Positions 26,021 through 37,476 of a DNA stretch of 64,000 nt are shown one piece after another (position 1 is the first letter of the stretch; each line of letters starts with the position of its first letter). The notes under the pieces are model-generated. The model saw only the letters and a program-made list of their open reading frames with translations. It ran no database searches and was not told the DNA's origin. A program made the position numbers and the translations under genes. The stretch covers positions 248,001 through 312,000 of the forward strand of contig JALRME010000012.1 of NCBI GenBank assembly GCA_026120035.1, read 5' to 3'. This DNA is from Coleophoma eucalyptorum (lineage: Eukaryota > Ascomycota > Leotiomycetes > Helotiales > Dermateaceae).

Positions 26021-26070
26021 CTAATCTGTCGGACTCCCGCCTAATCTATGTCGGCCGTGGGCCCGATTAG
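26021..26070. promoter_or_regulatory. Repeated CTAATCT..TCGG element with inverted GATTAG
   Basis: CTAATCTGTCGG at 26021 and CTAATCTATGTCGG at 26041 form a 20-base-spaced direct repeat, followed by GATTAG in inverse orientation at 26065-26070. The CGG ends resemble half sites of Zn2Cys6 factors. A pathway-specific regulator site is possible. Confidence 0.4.
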
Positions 26071-26311
26071 TGATTGTCGTTGTCAATCGAGCGCCTTCAC
26101 CCCACCAGGCCACCCTCGTTCAGCCCGCCAGCCCAGCTAGATCGGGTGTGCATGGTCTATCAGCAACACCCAATATCATTGCAAGATGGGATGCGAGATC
26201 AAATGCCAATGCATTTTGGTCATGGAAAAGTGGTTAATCTACCGAAAAGCATTCCATCCTCCTTTTCCTGTCTAAATCCCTGAACGACGTTGATAGCATT
26301 GAAAGTCCAAA

Positions 26312-27708
26312 ATGGCACATGGGAACCTAAAGATTAATGGCGATAGGTTGAACAGTACTCTGCAATCGACCTGCTCGTCATGGGGAGCCATAGCAAACTC
26401 GACGGGTATGCGCCGCCTGACCTTGACGCAAGAAGACAAAGAAGCTCGAGATTGGCTTGTGCAGAGCTGCAAAGAATTGGGCTGCGATGTGAAGATTGAT
26501 CAGATGGGGAACATCTTTGCCATTCGACCGGGCACGCTGAAGGATGCAAAGCCAATTGCGATGGGAAGTCATATGGATACACAACCTGCAGGTATGCTGC
26601 TTCGTCAAGAACTCCGGATTCCTTCAAAGTCCCTTGTACTGATTTGAGATTCAGGTGGAAGGTACGACGGAATCTTAGGCGTCCAAGCTGCCCTCGAAGT
26701 CCTACGCACACTACACGAGAACAAGATCGAGACACATCATCCCATTGCGCTTATAGACTGGACGAACGAGGAAGGCGCTCGATTTCCAGGCGCCATGATG
26801 TGTTCTGGAGTATGGTCAACCAAGTCATCCACCGGGCTAACAGATTGCTACAAGATCACTGACAGCGAGGGAATAAGCATGCAACAGGCCCTCCTAGATA
26901 TAGGGTATCTAGGCGCGATGCCTTGTGATTACCGCGAAAACGGGTTAGAATGCTATTTTGAGTTGCACATTGAGCAAGGGCCGAAATTAGAGATAGCCCA
27001 GAAGAAGGTCGGCGTAGTAACGGCTGTGCAGGGCATGAAATGGTTTGCAGTTCGCGTGTCTGGGGTGGAAGGCCATTCTGGAACGACGCCTATGGATGTA
27101 CGATCAGACGCATTGGTGACAGCGTCAAGGCTTATCACAGCTGTTAGCGAGACGGCGAGGTCGACCAAACTAGGCGTAGCAACCGTGGGAGTGATCTCGA
27201 ATGATACGCAAAGCCAAGCGACGATTCCAAGCGGAGTTGAATTTATTATTGATGTCCGTTGCTCTACGGATCAGATGGTGACTGATCTGCACACTGCCAT
27301 CTTCCATCGATTTGATCAGATAATTGCTAGTGAAGGAAACGCCACCAGGTATGAGATTGTCCGCACATGGGGCTTGCCAGAATCAATTTTTCACGAGGAT
27401 TGTATTGATGCGGTGCGCACTGCGGCTGTCGAGGAAGTTGGCCAGGAAATGATCATGGACATGAAATCAGGGTAAGTTTTGTAAAGTCTGCTCCTCATTT
27501 CCCGGCCTTGTCACTAATGCAGCTATCCAGAGCCGGTCACGATGCGGCGTGGACGAGCAAAGTCGTGAAGTCGAGCATGATATTTGTGCCGTCAAAGGAT
27601 GGTGTCTCTCACAACCCGGCTGAGTATACCAGTCCAGAGGATTGTGCGTTGGGAACGCAAGTCCTGTTACAGGCCGTACTTAAGTACGATGCCAGTGTAG
27701 TAGCTTAA
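26312..27708 (+). CDS. M20-family N-carbamoyl amino acid amidohydrolase (beta-ureidopropionase-like)
   Basis: Three exons: 26312-26591, 26655-27471 and 27531-27708 (424 residues). It belongs to the M20 carbamoylase/allantoate amidohydrolase group, which removes the carbamoyl group from N-carbamoyl amino acids, giving amino acid, CO2 and ammonia. Metal and catalytic residues are all present: GSHMDTQPAGGRYDG (His and Asp ligands, formed across intron 1), DWTNEEGARF (Glu pair), LHIEQGP, GHSGTTPMDVR and the C-terminal SHNPAEY His. The second splice junction makes MKSG-AGHDAAW, a family signature. It faces the hydantoinase gene across a shared promoter, so it probably acts on that enzyme's product. 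Bacterial hydantoinase-carbamoylase operons have the same logic. Exact substrate is inferred. Confidence 0.93.
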
Positions 27709-28173
27709 CCTAGCTTGCATTACAGACTTACAACATACTAAAATGGCGCGCTGCTGTTACAAAATAAAGCTTTGGCATAAAAAAGCGAAGAGGTAATGAA
27801 AACTGCACCCTTTCGTGCTGAATCTTATCTCTGAATGTTGTGTATCACTCGTGACTAAACACATGGTCTTTTTAATTTGTCTGACCTCACAAAACGTAAT
27901 CGCAAACTTCATATTTCTGGTCATCAAGGCTTGTATATAAACTTCGAAAATCTTCGCCATCTAAAGAATAAAAGGGAATAACTAAGAACTGAAAAAAAAG
28001 TCATCAGGAAAACGAACAGTGCCGCTTAATGCAAGCAGTCGTGGTATCTAGTTTGCGCCCAAATAAACACGGACCCTGACCAAACATAATCCTAGAAAAG
28101 AATCGCCTCTGGGTGATCATTCCCAAACTCCATCAAAATGATGACATCAAGAAGTGAACCAGTGCCTATTTAA
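27709..28173. other. Convergent intergenic region
   Basis: 465 bases between the carbamoylase stop and the CRZ1 stop. AT-rich 3' sequence, nothing else seen. Confidence 0.55.
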
Positions 28174-30440
28174 TCAACGACCAATATCACTCGAATATCC
28201 GTTGTACGTGTCGTTCATCTGACCCTGGCCGTATGACTGTGAGCTAGGTCCAGGGCCACTAGACATGTAGCCGCCCTCATCTTCCTCATAGAACTCTGAG
28301 CCACTGGCATCAAAGCTGCTCCTTCCACTTATATCTTCGTCGATGCCAACATCGCCTTGTTGCATCTCTGGCCAGTTGAGGGTTGCCAAAGCAGGGTATT
28401 GGGCCAAGAGCGCGGCAGGGAGAGTGTAATTGCCGCTCGTATCCATGGGGAAACCGTTCTGATCCATGCCCATTTGTTGTTGCTGTTGCATATTGTGGGA
28501 CATATTCTGCATTCTCTGCTCCTGCCATACGCGCTGTCGTTCTATGGCTTCTTCATCAAGCAACGGTTTGATACAGATACGACCAGCTTCAGAACGGAAA
28601 TGTCGACCAAGAGCATCTGCACGCGCAAATCGACGTCCACAGCCCCATTGGCCCCCTTGCTTAAGCTCACCCTTGCATACAAACTTTTTCTCTCCAGAGT
28701 GTAGTCCCTCATGTCGTTTGCGGTCATGCTGTCTTGCGAATGCTTTACCACAGACAGTACAGACAAAAGGACGCTCATCTGTATGAGTGCGAAGATGAGA
28801 TCGAAGATTGTAAGCCCGGGTGAATCTTTTAGGGCAAAGTGTACATTGGAAGGTTGCAGGATGCTTCTGTACCCGCTTTGCATTGGAATTATCTGTTGAG
28901 ACAGCCTGGTAATCTGGGTCTGCAAGCCCTAGAATATAATCTCTGTTCGGCAGGGATGAAGTAGATTGCCGACGACGACCGATAGGAGATGCTGCACCCG
29001 AGCGATCATTTGGAGACAGGGAGCGAGTAGGGTCATTAGGAGTGAGCCTAGCAGAGAGGTTTGACCCAGGATTGGGGGACAGGCTCGAGGGAGTACGAGG
29101 TCTAGAAAGGGTGCCACTGTTGTACGGGTCAGAAGCAGCACGACGACGATTTCGGCCTGGAACCATGATTAGTAATCATATAAAAGAGACAAACAATATC
29201 AACATAGCTTACCTCTCTCGGGTGGGGTCAACGCGTCTTGATCTAGGGATGGCTTTGGAGGTTCAAAGCTATTTTGCCGCGATGCTGGTGCAAACTCGAC
29301 ATTGATCTCAGGAGGGGCCATTTGTTGTGCTTGTCCCATATCCAATGAGCCGTTGCCATGCTGAAGCGACGGAAATTGTTCCTGAGCACCATACATGTTC
29401 TGGGATTGCCCAAAGCTAGCGTTGTTAAGCATAAATTGATTCTGCTGATTGAAGTTTGGAATTTGCTGGGGACCAAGTCGTGGAGAAATTGCAGGGCTAT
29501 GGGCAGGGCTAAAACCTCTTCCAGGACTAGACCTATGTTGAATCTGAGGATCTGAGAGGGAAAAGTCTCCGATTCCTAAAACTTGCTGATAAAGGCCAGC
29601 ATCTTGGGGGTTGAGCATTGGAGAATGATGTTGCTCAATGGAATCAAATGTGTCATGATGGCCAAGATTTGGAGAGGGGGCAGCAGAATGTGTTGAGACA
29701 TCTGAGTACTCAGAGGGTGTCCTTCGATGACCCTGGAATTGTGGAGGCATCATCCCCCATTCCAGCTTTTGTCCACCCTGAGGATATGCAGCACTTTCAG
29801 GACCTAGCGAGACTTGCCTTGAATGTCGTCCAGGAGATGGTTGATATTGGCTTGGGTTAAAATTTGGCGATTGATCAGCTTGAAGGAGATGAGGCGGCGT
29901 AGTTGTGTTTGTAGGGGGAGACGCCATGTCTAATTCTGCTGGGTTGATCGATTGATTTCCTGATCTCGGAGAAAACTCGTTCATGAAATATGACGTCTCA
30001 AGCTGGTCCTGACCGTTGGGCGCCGAGAACAAAGGGAAGTCGCCGTCGTTAAAGTTCGTAGGTAGATTTGGGTTAAGCAAGTCCTGAGTAAAACTAGTGG
30101 GTTGGTTCTGCTGTTGATTGAAAGGCGAGAGTGATTCTTGCTCTTCCTGTTTGAATTGTTGATTGAAGGCTTGACCATAAGTCGCCTCGCCCAGTCCTCC
30201 TTGGGAATATTGATCTTGCTGATTTAGGTAAGAGTTATCGCTATAAGCTGGTAGGCTGTGGTTCGAGTTGAAGCCGGAAGTAGTGTATTGAGTTTGGTTG
30301 TTGCTGTTCGGATCAATGCCAAGTCCCAATCCACTTGAGTTCACATTATCTTGGAATTGGTGTGGGGAAGGAGAATGGCTTTGGTTTATATGTGAGTTTT
30401 GATGCCCCGTAGAAGGGGACCTTCCACGTTGCTGATCCAT
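28174..30440 (-). CDS. CRZ1: Calcineurin-responsive zinc-finger transcription factor CRZ1
   Basis: Two exons, 29213-30440 and 28174-29156 (736 residues). The N-terminal 400 residues are Gln/Asn/Ser-rich, typical of the regulated half of CRZ1. Exon 2 holds two classical C2H2 fingers (FQCTLCPKRFTRAYNLRSHL..H and FVCTVCGKAFARQHDRKRH..H) followed by a degenerate third (CKGEL..GCGRRFARADALGRHF). The linker RICIKPLLDEEAIERQR after the fingers is a signature of fungal CRZ1/CrzA. Calcium-activated calcineurin dephosphorylates this factor, which then enters the nucleus and turns on ion-homeostasis, wall and stress genes. Splicing joins PERG to RNRRRAASDP in phase. An upstream pair of palindromic elements (30506-30524) may be regulatory. 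Identity is strong. Confidence 0.95.
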
Positions 30441-31889
30441 GTTCGAGCTCTTGTTACTGTTCTTAGAATGATGAGGTTATTTTGTTGTTGTCAGCCTCAC
30501 GCGGTGGCTGAGCCAGGCTGAGCCTGCAGGGTAGGCTGTGTATAGAACAGACTAAAGTATTAACAACTTCGCAAGAATGGCGTTTCCTAGGTCTCTCGAA
30601 GACGAAACCTCTCTTCTTAGATATCCGTTTGTCTGGAAATCACTTTCAAGAACTGCAAATTGGGCTTCCAAGCCGGAGTGGAGTGGTCAGAGATCTGTCG
30701 CAAAGGTATTCGACGAGATTGCTTCACCGACGATGCGACTAAATCCGACAAATGTCTATCCTTTGTACGCGCCTCAGTACTCTGTAGACATTGGCGATCG
30801 TGATATATGAAGATATAGACCCAGATATAGATGTGGTTCGTGAGAAGTCGTTGGTAAGGTATCAAGCACCCCCCGAAATCGGTATTTTACGTGATGATGA
30901 GAAGTGCTCAACGTGGAGATGAACACCAGTCAGGTAATTGGACCTGTGAAATCCGGTGCGCAGAACTGGAAACCTGCAGGAGTCCATGTTAGTAGAAGTT
31001 GAGGGAGCAGAACATTGTAGGTTGGGATTGAAGAATGGTGCGCATGCTCGGTCGCATCAAGGGGAATAATGGTGAGCGAGGGCAGGAACAGCCTGGCCAA
31101 CTTACAACTAACCACACCAGCTATGACTTTGGGAAGTCAAATATTCCGAGTAACCTAGTCCAGTAGAGAGTGAAGGAGTCGTCGCGACGATCCGGTCGAT
31201 AGTGGCAGCTGGGAATGAAGGTGTTGATTGTTGGATGCTGTGCCTACCTTATCGAAACAGCGTTACTTCCCAAAGCGCTAAACCCTTCCGGAAATGACGC
31301 TCGGCTGTTCAACCCTACGGAAGATCTTACCAGGGGTCATTTTATTTATCTTCATCTCAGAATATCTCCATGCTCAATATGCGTAGGCAATCCCAACATC
31401 TAGCACATTGCTATCAAAACTTGCAGTTTATTCTCACACCGGAATGTTTGCGGACGAACATGCTTGATCCGGGTGATCATCGTTCTGTTGGAGCATTAAC
31501 CAGAACTGGACTTTCCTCGGGATTTAGAGTTGCATAAAGCGCATGGTCCATACTGTAGGTAGATCTGGTAGAGCATGGAAGCAAGCCATGCCATGTGGCA
31601 CGGACTTGTGTCAAGAATCTCTTTACAGTTCGAGTCTGAAGTCTGAAGTTTGAAGTGTAACATCGGATTGATAAATTTGATAAAATCTGTCTCAAAGCCA
31701 AGGTGGATGAGAAAACAACTGTCCATGTTGTATAGTACACTAAATATCTACAGCTAATTAATAAATGCACGCCATCATGATTAAATTTGTCGGACAAACT
31801 ACCCAAAGCAACTAGCACAACCGTCAATGTAGCCTTCATCGAGGTATTCCCCTTCATTAACTCTACTATATCTTCTAAACTATTACATC
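30441..31889. other. CRZ1 promoter and 1.4 kb gap
   Basis: Holds the CRZ1 promoter at the left and the 3' side of the wall-protein gene at the right. Short frames such as 30577-30810 show no family features. No RNA gene recognised. Confidence 0.55.
30506..30524. promoter_or_regulatory. Two adjacent GGCTGAGCC elements upstream of CRZ1
   Basis: Two identical 9-base near-palindromes (GGCTNAGCC) separated by one base, 66 bases before the CRZ1 start codon. Neighbouring GTGGCTGAG and AGGCTGTG are close to the G-G/T-GGC-T/A-G-G/T-G consensus reported for Aspergillus CrzA. Self-regulation is an inference. Confidence 0.4.
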
Positions 31890-33130
31890 CTAAAGTTGAA
31901 GCATGCCGACAAAAACGGCAAAGATACCAACAACCATTGTCATGAAGCCCGATGATGCTGTAGCAGCAGCACCGGCTGTGAAAGTAGTAGTAGGCGTGCC
32001 AACTGGAGGAGAGACCGGGGTTGTTGGGACAACTGGGTAAGTGGTTGTGACACCAGCCTGAAAGGGTCAGTTTGAAAGGAAGTGAGATAGGAGTTAGAAG
32101 CACATACTGGGCAGCCTGCACCGCCTGGGCAGACAACAGGGGTGGTTGCAATAGGTGGGTAGGTTGTTGTGACGCCTGCTGGGCACTGTGGTGATCCAGG
32201 GCACACGAGGGGGGTTGATACATATGGAACAGTGCTGACATATGAGCCATTGGGAGCGTTTGCTGGACAGTACTGTGTGTTTGTTAGATGATGCAGAGCT
32301 GCGGTATGACTGGATATACATACTGGGGAGCCTGGGCATGAGTAATTGACAACAGCGGAAACTGGGGGAGTGGACGCTGTGTTTGTGCCAGGAGTGGCGA
32401 CAGCTGGGGGAGCTGTGTAGGTACCGGGGGTGGCGGCAGGTGGGCAGTATGGAGAGCCGGGGCAAGCGTAGGTAACTGGAGTTGAGGCAGCTGGGGGAGC
32501 TGTGTAGGTACCAGGGGTGGCGGCAGCGGGGCAGTATGGAGAGCCGGGGCAGACGTAGGTACCAGTGGTTGCCACGGGTACGGAGGGAGGTGTCTGAACC
32601 ACGACATATTGGTTGACAGGACAGGTTGGGCAAGCTTGCGAAGTAGCGGTGCTGACAGGGCAAGTTGGACATGGCACGGTGACGGTGACGGTAGGGCTAC
32701 CTTCGCAAGCTGTGCAGACAGAGGCGGTCTAGAATTGTTAGTCCATGTAAGGATGGGTCGTAAGGATGAGCTTACGGTGGTGAATCCAGGGGGGCAGGTT
32801 GCATAGTCGATCTCAGTGGTGCCAGTGCAAGTAGCGGATACAAGATACGTCTGAAGCATGTTAAATAAATACACCTGCTGAATCTTGTTTATTACTTACG
32901 GCGCTGGAAAGACCAGTTGGGCAGACTGAAGCATAAACAGTCTCGTACGTGGTGGTATAGATACCACCAGTGGCCTTCGCCTCGTCGCATACCGGGCAGT
33001 AGGTAGAGGTGATAACAGCAGTAGTTGTCAAAGTACCTGGTGCAACCGAGGTCACAGTGCAGGCAGTCAGGTTCTGGGCGGAGACAGATGCCACAGACGC
33101 CATGAGGGCGAGAACAGTAGAAACCTTCAT
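31890..33130 (-). CDS. Secreted Cys/Pro/Thr-rich repeat protein, likely GPI-anchored wall protein
   Basis: Five exons, all joined in phase 0: 32900-33130, 32776-32850, 32324-32728, 32108-32272 and 31890-32057 (347 residues). An 18-residue signal peptide ends ..ASVSA. The C-terminus has small residues (AGAAATASSG) followed by a hydrophobic tail, as needed for GPI attachment. The middle is built from repeats of the form CPGSPYCP-x-AATPGTYTAPP (roughly 26 residues) and a variant CPAGVTTTYPxxxTTPV. Cys pairs occur in nearly every unit and Thr/Ser/Pro content predicts O-glycosylation. The intron between exons 4 and 5 sits just after the CP of one repeat, while the preceding copy has none there. 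No enzymatic domain is seen. A structural or adhesive wall protein is likely. Confidence 0.85.
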
Positions 33131-34884
33131 AGTTGCTGGACGATGAATTAGTGCTGATTTGAACGAATGAATGTGAGAAAAATCTCAGGGTTGTAAAGAA
33201 GATTGAGCGACTGTAGGCGAAGGTTGGCTTGACAGTGATGAACAACGCCGAGAAGGGACAACATACTGGTTATATATCTTGAAGAAATTACACTCACCGT
33301 AGAGACTGATCGTTGTCACGGCCGAGCAAATGTAATTTCGCGAAGACCTGAGAATGCGCGCCGTCTTAAAGCTTCCGCTCGGAATGGGGCGATTACACTT
33401 TTCTTGACTCTCGGGAGTATCTACTGCCTACCGATTCTCAGAGCAATTACCAGCCACTACTTCCGGTGCACTTTGCGGAGAGTGTGAGAAAGGGATGCTG
33501 CAGATTTCACGGTCTTAATAACGCTAAGCCTATGAAGCCGTCATGAAGAATGCTTGCTCAGCTATGTATAGAAAACTTTTCTTAGTATCTTCCCCTCCAA
33601 TCTGGTAGCTACCTCCGGATTGGGAGGGGGCTCTCTGAAAAATCCGTCCAGGTGGATGAGGGAAGTTGTTTTCATATGGAGATGTCCGCAAGCAGCAATC
33701 AGCTTGCCATCCCAATAAACAATGACACAACTTTGTCTCTTGCTGGGCTTTGTTTATGACGTTAGAGGCTTCCAACACTTTGTCCTAGTCGTGCGTGGCA
33801 TCTTTCAAGACTGGACACGTACTGCTGGAGCTCATCTGTAATAAGACACAGTGCACGCGACGAGAGGCTCTCAGTAGCTACTGCACGAGGAGGCTTGTCT
33901 AATCAACGGTTCAACGAATGAGCCACAGTAACAGAAGTAAAGTTAATGAGGTCCTGCGAAGGGTTGCAAGTCTCGACCACACAAAGTTCGCAATTTCAGT
34001 TGTTTACTCTCATGCTGACACCTCGACAACAGCTCCCCTGGGCTACACAATCGCTTGACCGTGGACGCGTCGCGATGAGAGTTTGAAGGTTTGTCGGAAG
34101 AGTGAGGGCAAAGAATGGAGGGAAAATAAGATTCGTCGTCAGGACCGCCAGCGAGCGCTTTAATATTTCGCTTAGGTCGCTTAGAGGCTCCCGTTGAACA
34201 AATTCAGCCCCCTGCGCACTCGTGTAGGCCTCAATGATCTTCATCTCGTCCAGCATTCCGCATGCAACATTCAAGCAAACTCTACTCCTCACAACACGAG
34301 GTTTCCACTCGGTAAGTGCCTGCTTTTCACTGCAAAAAGGTTCCTGATAGTGTGAAATTGACACATAGCTGCAATTCTGTGCTAGATCGTTGTTACCTTG
34401 ATCCAGCAGAGCTGCATTCAGCATCTAAATACGCTCTTGTCCCATATAATTTCTTGGGAGGTCTGGCGTCTATTTCTGAAGCACCCACTTGCTTATAATC
34501 AATGAGAGGACTTTAGACGAGCTACAGGCTACCATGACGTTCGTGACAGGCAATTTCGAATGTCGATCGACCTCCTTTGGTACGAGCCGTAGATTAAGTC
34601 AGGGGAATGGGAATCTCCTTGGGAACCACCTTTAAGCACTCCGAAAACTTAACATTCCTGTTTACGCCCTCAGCTTGGCTTAGTTTACCAGGCAACACGT
34701 GTAGGCGGCAAAGTAAGGAGTCTCATAATGTTGTTTCTTCGATCGAAAATATAAAGTACCTGCGAATCGTTGAGATTTCTCATTTTATTTTGCTCAGAAT
34801 TGCAGTAAATCGTTTCATATCTTCATTCTTTCGTTAAAGGCCAATTTCTTTCAACTATATCAAACTTATAATCAATTTGCAACC
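33131..34884. other. 1.75 kb divergent region between two secreted-protein genes
   Basis: Holds two promoters. A 142-codon minus frame (33996-34424) has no family features and no sensible neighbouring exons. Nothing else recognised. Confidence 0.5.
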
Positions 34885-35809
34885 ATGCTTTTGAACAGAA
34901 TTTTCTCCGCGTTGTGTATTGCTGGCGTGACCAGTTCTTATCAGATTATCCGCAGGCAGGAAGCATGCACGCCGGGGAGTGGTGGCATTGTTCAAGTTTA
35001 TATATCTACAAGCGTCACCACTTATCCTGTGCATGTGTGCACTTATGCTTCCGCTAATACTGTCATCAACATAAATGGAGGGGCCACAATTAAGGTTAAC
35101 AATGCACCCACGCACATTGACACCACCGTTACGGCGACGGCTACTGTGACCATCTCATCTACAGTGTGAGTATGCTTATACTACTACTCGTGATTCTCCA
35201 CTGAATGGATATAGAACCGCTGTTGCTACAGCTACTATCACCGCCATCCCTTTCATCCTGGTTGCTGAGCCAGCTACCATTGCAAAACGTCAAATTAGCT
35301 ACTTTAGTAGTTATGTAGGAGCATATGGCAAGGCCACTTCCAGCTGTGCCGAAGCAGCAGTCTTCACCATCAATGGAGGACAGCTCTATAGCGGAGGAGA
35401 ACCCGTTTCCACAGACCCAGGCGTTCCATATAAGCCATTTGCCGTCTCTCCGATTATTGGCGAGATCACCCAACAATTTGAGTCTTACACTGGCTACCTC
35501 AGGTGGAACAATACAGCTTTCTACCATGACGCGGCCAGTTTCTGCAACTACAATGGTACTGTTGAAGCAGTGTTCAACGGCAATATGACTTCCTCATGCA
35601 CACTCATTAACCTGGCTGTTGTGCCTGCTGCAGCATGTGTAGTTTCAGTTATTCCCAGCTCCTCGATCCCCGCTATAGTTACCAATGCTACATATGACAA
35701 CTTTACAGCTTCGACATCTGCGCCAAGTTCTAGCTTGGCCACTTCCATTATGCCTGTTAATCTCACGACATCGGCAACGACTTTGTTACCATCATCATCT
35801 GTGGCGTAA
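34885..35809 (+). CDS. Secreted protein, unrecognised family (possibly DUF7908-like)
   Basis: Two exons, 34885-35165 and 35215-35809 (291 residues). A signal peptide (about residues 1-18) is followed by IIRRQ, a likely Kex2 cut. The first exon is Thr/Val-rich beta-type sequence. The second has FILVAEPATIAKRQISYF, a second RQ processing-like site, and a globular part with NGGQLYSGGEPVSTDPGVPY and WNNTAFYHDAASFC, which recalls the fungal DUF7908 secreted domain as I remember it; this needs a profile search. The last 50 residues are Ser/Thr/Ala-rich, without a clear hydrophobic GPI tail. Without the 49-base intron the frame stops directly after exon 1. Function unknown; extracellular location is well supported. 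Confidence 0.75.
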
Positions 35810-36300
35810 TCGGAAATCGTGCAGCGTTGGGGGCATTATTGGAGAACCGTTTGAAACATGATGACTATCCATGTATTATATCACGATAATCGGGAAGTTC
35901 TGCCTTGAAGGAAAATACTTAATCGAATTATGACCAAGAATAGAAGCCGGGAGGATTTAGAAGGGGCATTAAATGAATATTCTTTAGAAGATGCGTTACG
36001 TTGCATCGTATTTAATAACCTTAAATTTTGTACTTCTATATTACAGAGATAGCAACAAGGAGCAATCCCAATCGGCTGAAATCGACACCAGGATCAACGC
36101 TCCATTAAAAGACAATATGCACCTCCTAATTTCAGGGTATTCCCCCACCTTCGCCGTTGCTCGCCTACCGTCGGCCAACCACCCGCCCCCACTCACGGAA
36201 GTTTGCCGATGGTGAGCTTCTTAAGCTCCCAGCTGTGAACTTATTTTCAATCTCTCCCAAAGCTTCAGCACAACATCGACTGCACGAAAATCTCCAAGAC
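35810..36300. other. Intergenic, promoter of the M20 peptidase
   Basis: About 490 bases between two co-directional secreted-protein genes. The open frame continues upstream of the M20 start to 36157, but that part lacks family features and is taken as leader. Confidence 0.5.
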
Positions 36301-37476
36301 ATGAAGCTTCTTACGCTTCCATCCTTACTCTTGCTAGCCAATTGGCCAAGCAACGTCCTCTCAACCGGAATACAACATCCTCTCGTGCCCAGCACGAGCA
36401 CAGAATCATTGGTTGCCCTACACAAAGAGCTGATCGAGCACGAATCTATAACAGAGAATGAAGGAAATGTCGGGGAATGGCTTGTCTCGTATCTGAAGGC
36501 CCAAAACTTCACAGTCGAGACCCAAGAAGTGACTGAGGGCCGAGAAAACATCTTGGCGTATATTGGCAAGCAGAGGAAGACCCGCATTGCGCTCTCGTCA
36601 CATATCGATACCGTGCCCCCATTCTGGCCCTATGTGCGCAAGGGTGATGAGATCTGGGGGCGAGGATCGGTGGATGCGAAGGGAAGTGTTGCGACACAAA
36701 TAAAGGCTGTGGAGGAGATGAAAGCTCAGGGTGCGATTAAGGAGGGGGATATTTCTTTGTTGTTCGTTGTGGGTGAGGAGACCGGAGGTGATGGTATGAG
36801 AAAGGCCAATGAGCTCGGGCTCAGCTGGGAAACAATAATATTCGGTGAACCCACAGAACTCAAGCTTGCTAGTGGCCACAAAGGAAACACAGGCATCACC
36901 ATCAGAGCCAAGGGAAAGGCAGGTCATTCTGGCTACCCTGAACTTGGACGAAATGCAAATTCAATGCTCATCCCAGCCTTGTATGCGCTGGGAAAGCTCG
37001 ACCTGCCTTGGAGTGAAAAATATGGAAACACAACTATGAATATTGGAAGAATCGAAGGTGGCGTTGCTGCGAACGTTATTGCCGAGGATGCAATGGCCTC
37101 GATTGCTGTAAGACTTGCCGCCGGTACACCAGATGTGGTTCATAAGTTGGTCAAGGAGGCCATCGAGAAGACTGGTGAAGATTTGGATGTTGAGTACAGT
37201 TCTGGATATGGCCCTGTACCAATTGACTCTGATGTTCCGGGTATGTGTCACCAATTTCTAGACACCGGTTTGTGCTAATTTATTACCGTAGGCTTCGATA
37301 CCATTATTGTCAACTACGGAACCGATATTCCAAATCTCAAGGGTGACCATAAACGGTACCTGTACGGCCCTGGAGATATTCTGGTTGCTCATTCAGATCA
37401 TGAGCACTTGACAGTCTCAGATCTCGAGACTGCAGTAAAAGGATACAAGGCTCTAATTGAACATGCTTTGAAGTAG
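36301..37476 (+). CDS. Secreted M20 metallopeptidase (carboxypeptidase / ArgE-DapE type)
   Basis: Two exons, 36301-37240 and 37292-37476 (374 residues). The start at [12 protein letters not shown] gives a clear signal peptide; the in-frame Met at 36157 would bury it. The di-zinc ligands are visible: [12 protein letters not shown] (His, Asp), GRGSVDAKG (Asp), [10 protein letters not shown] (catalytic and ligand Glu), FGEPTE and a late His in HSDHEHL from exon 2. [12 protein letters not shown] marks the dimerisation domain. Related fungal proteins are annotated as acetylornithine deacetylase-like or vacuolar/secreted carboxypeptidases; the signal peptide favours extracellular peptide cleavage. 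Splicing joins DSDVPG to FDTIIVNYG. It ends only 417 bases from the convergent AP-1 gene. Confidence 0.9.

Larger units (their letters stand above)
25752..26311. promoter_or_regulatory. Shared promoter of the hydantoinase / carbamoylase pair
   Basis: A 560-base divergent promoter. It holds two GATA sites and a repeated CTAATCT..TCGG element (both listed), plus several CGG triplets of the kind bound by Zn2Cys6 regulators. The arrangement predicts co-regulation of two consecutive pathway enzymes. Confidence 0.6.

Noticed and set aside
33996..34424. 142-codon minus frame
   Set aside because: No signal peptide, domain or supporting exons; lies in a divergent promoter region.
36157..36300. N-terminal extension of the M20 peptidase frame
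   Set aside because: It would place 48 non-conserved residues before an evident signal peptide.
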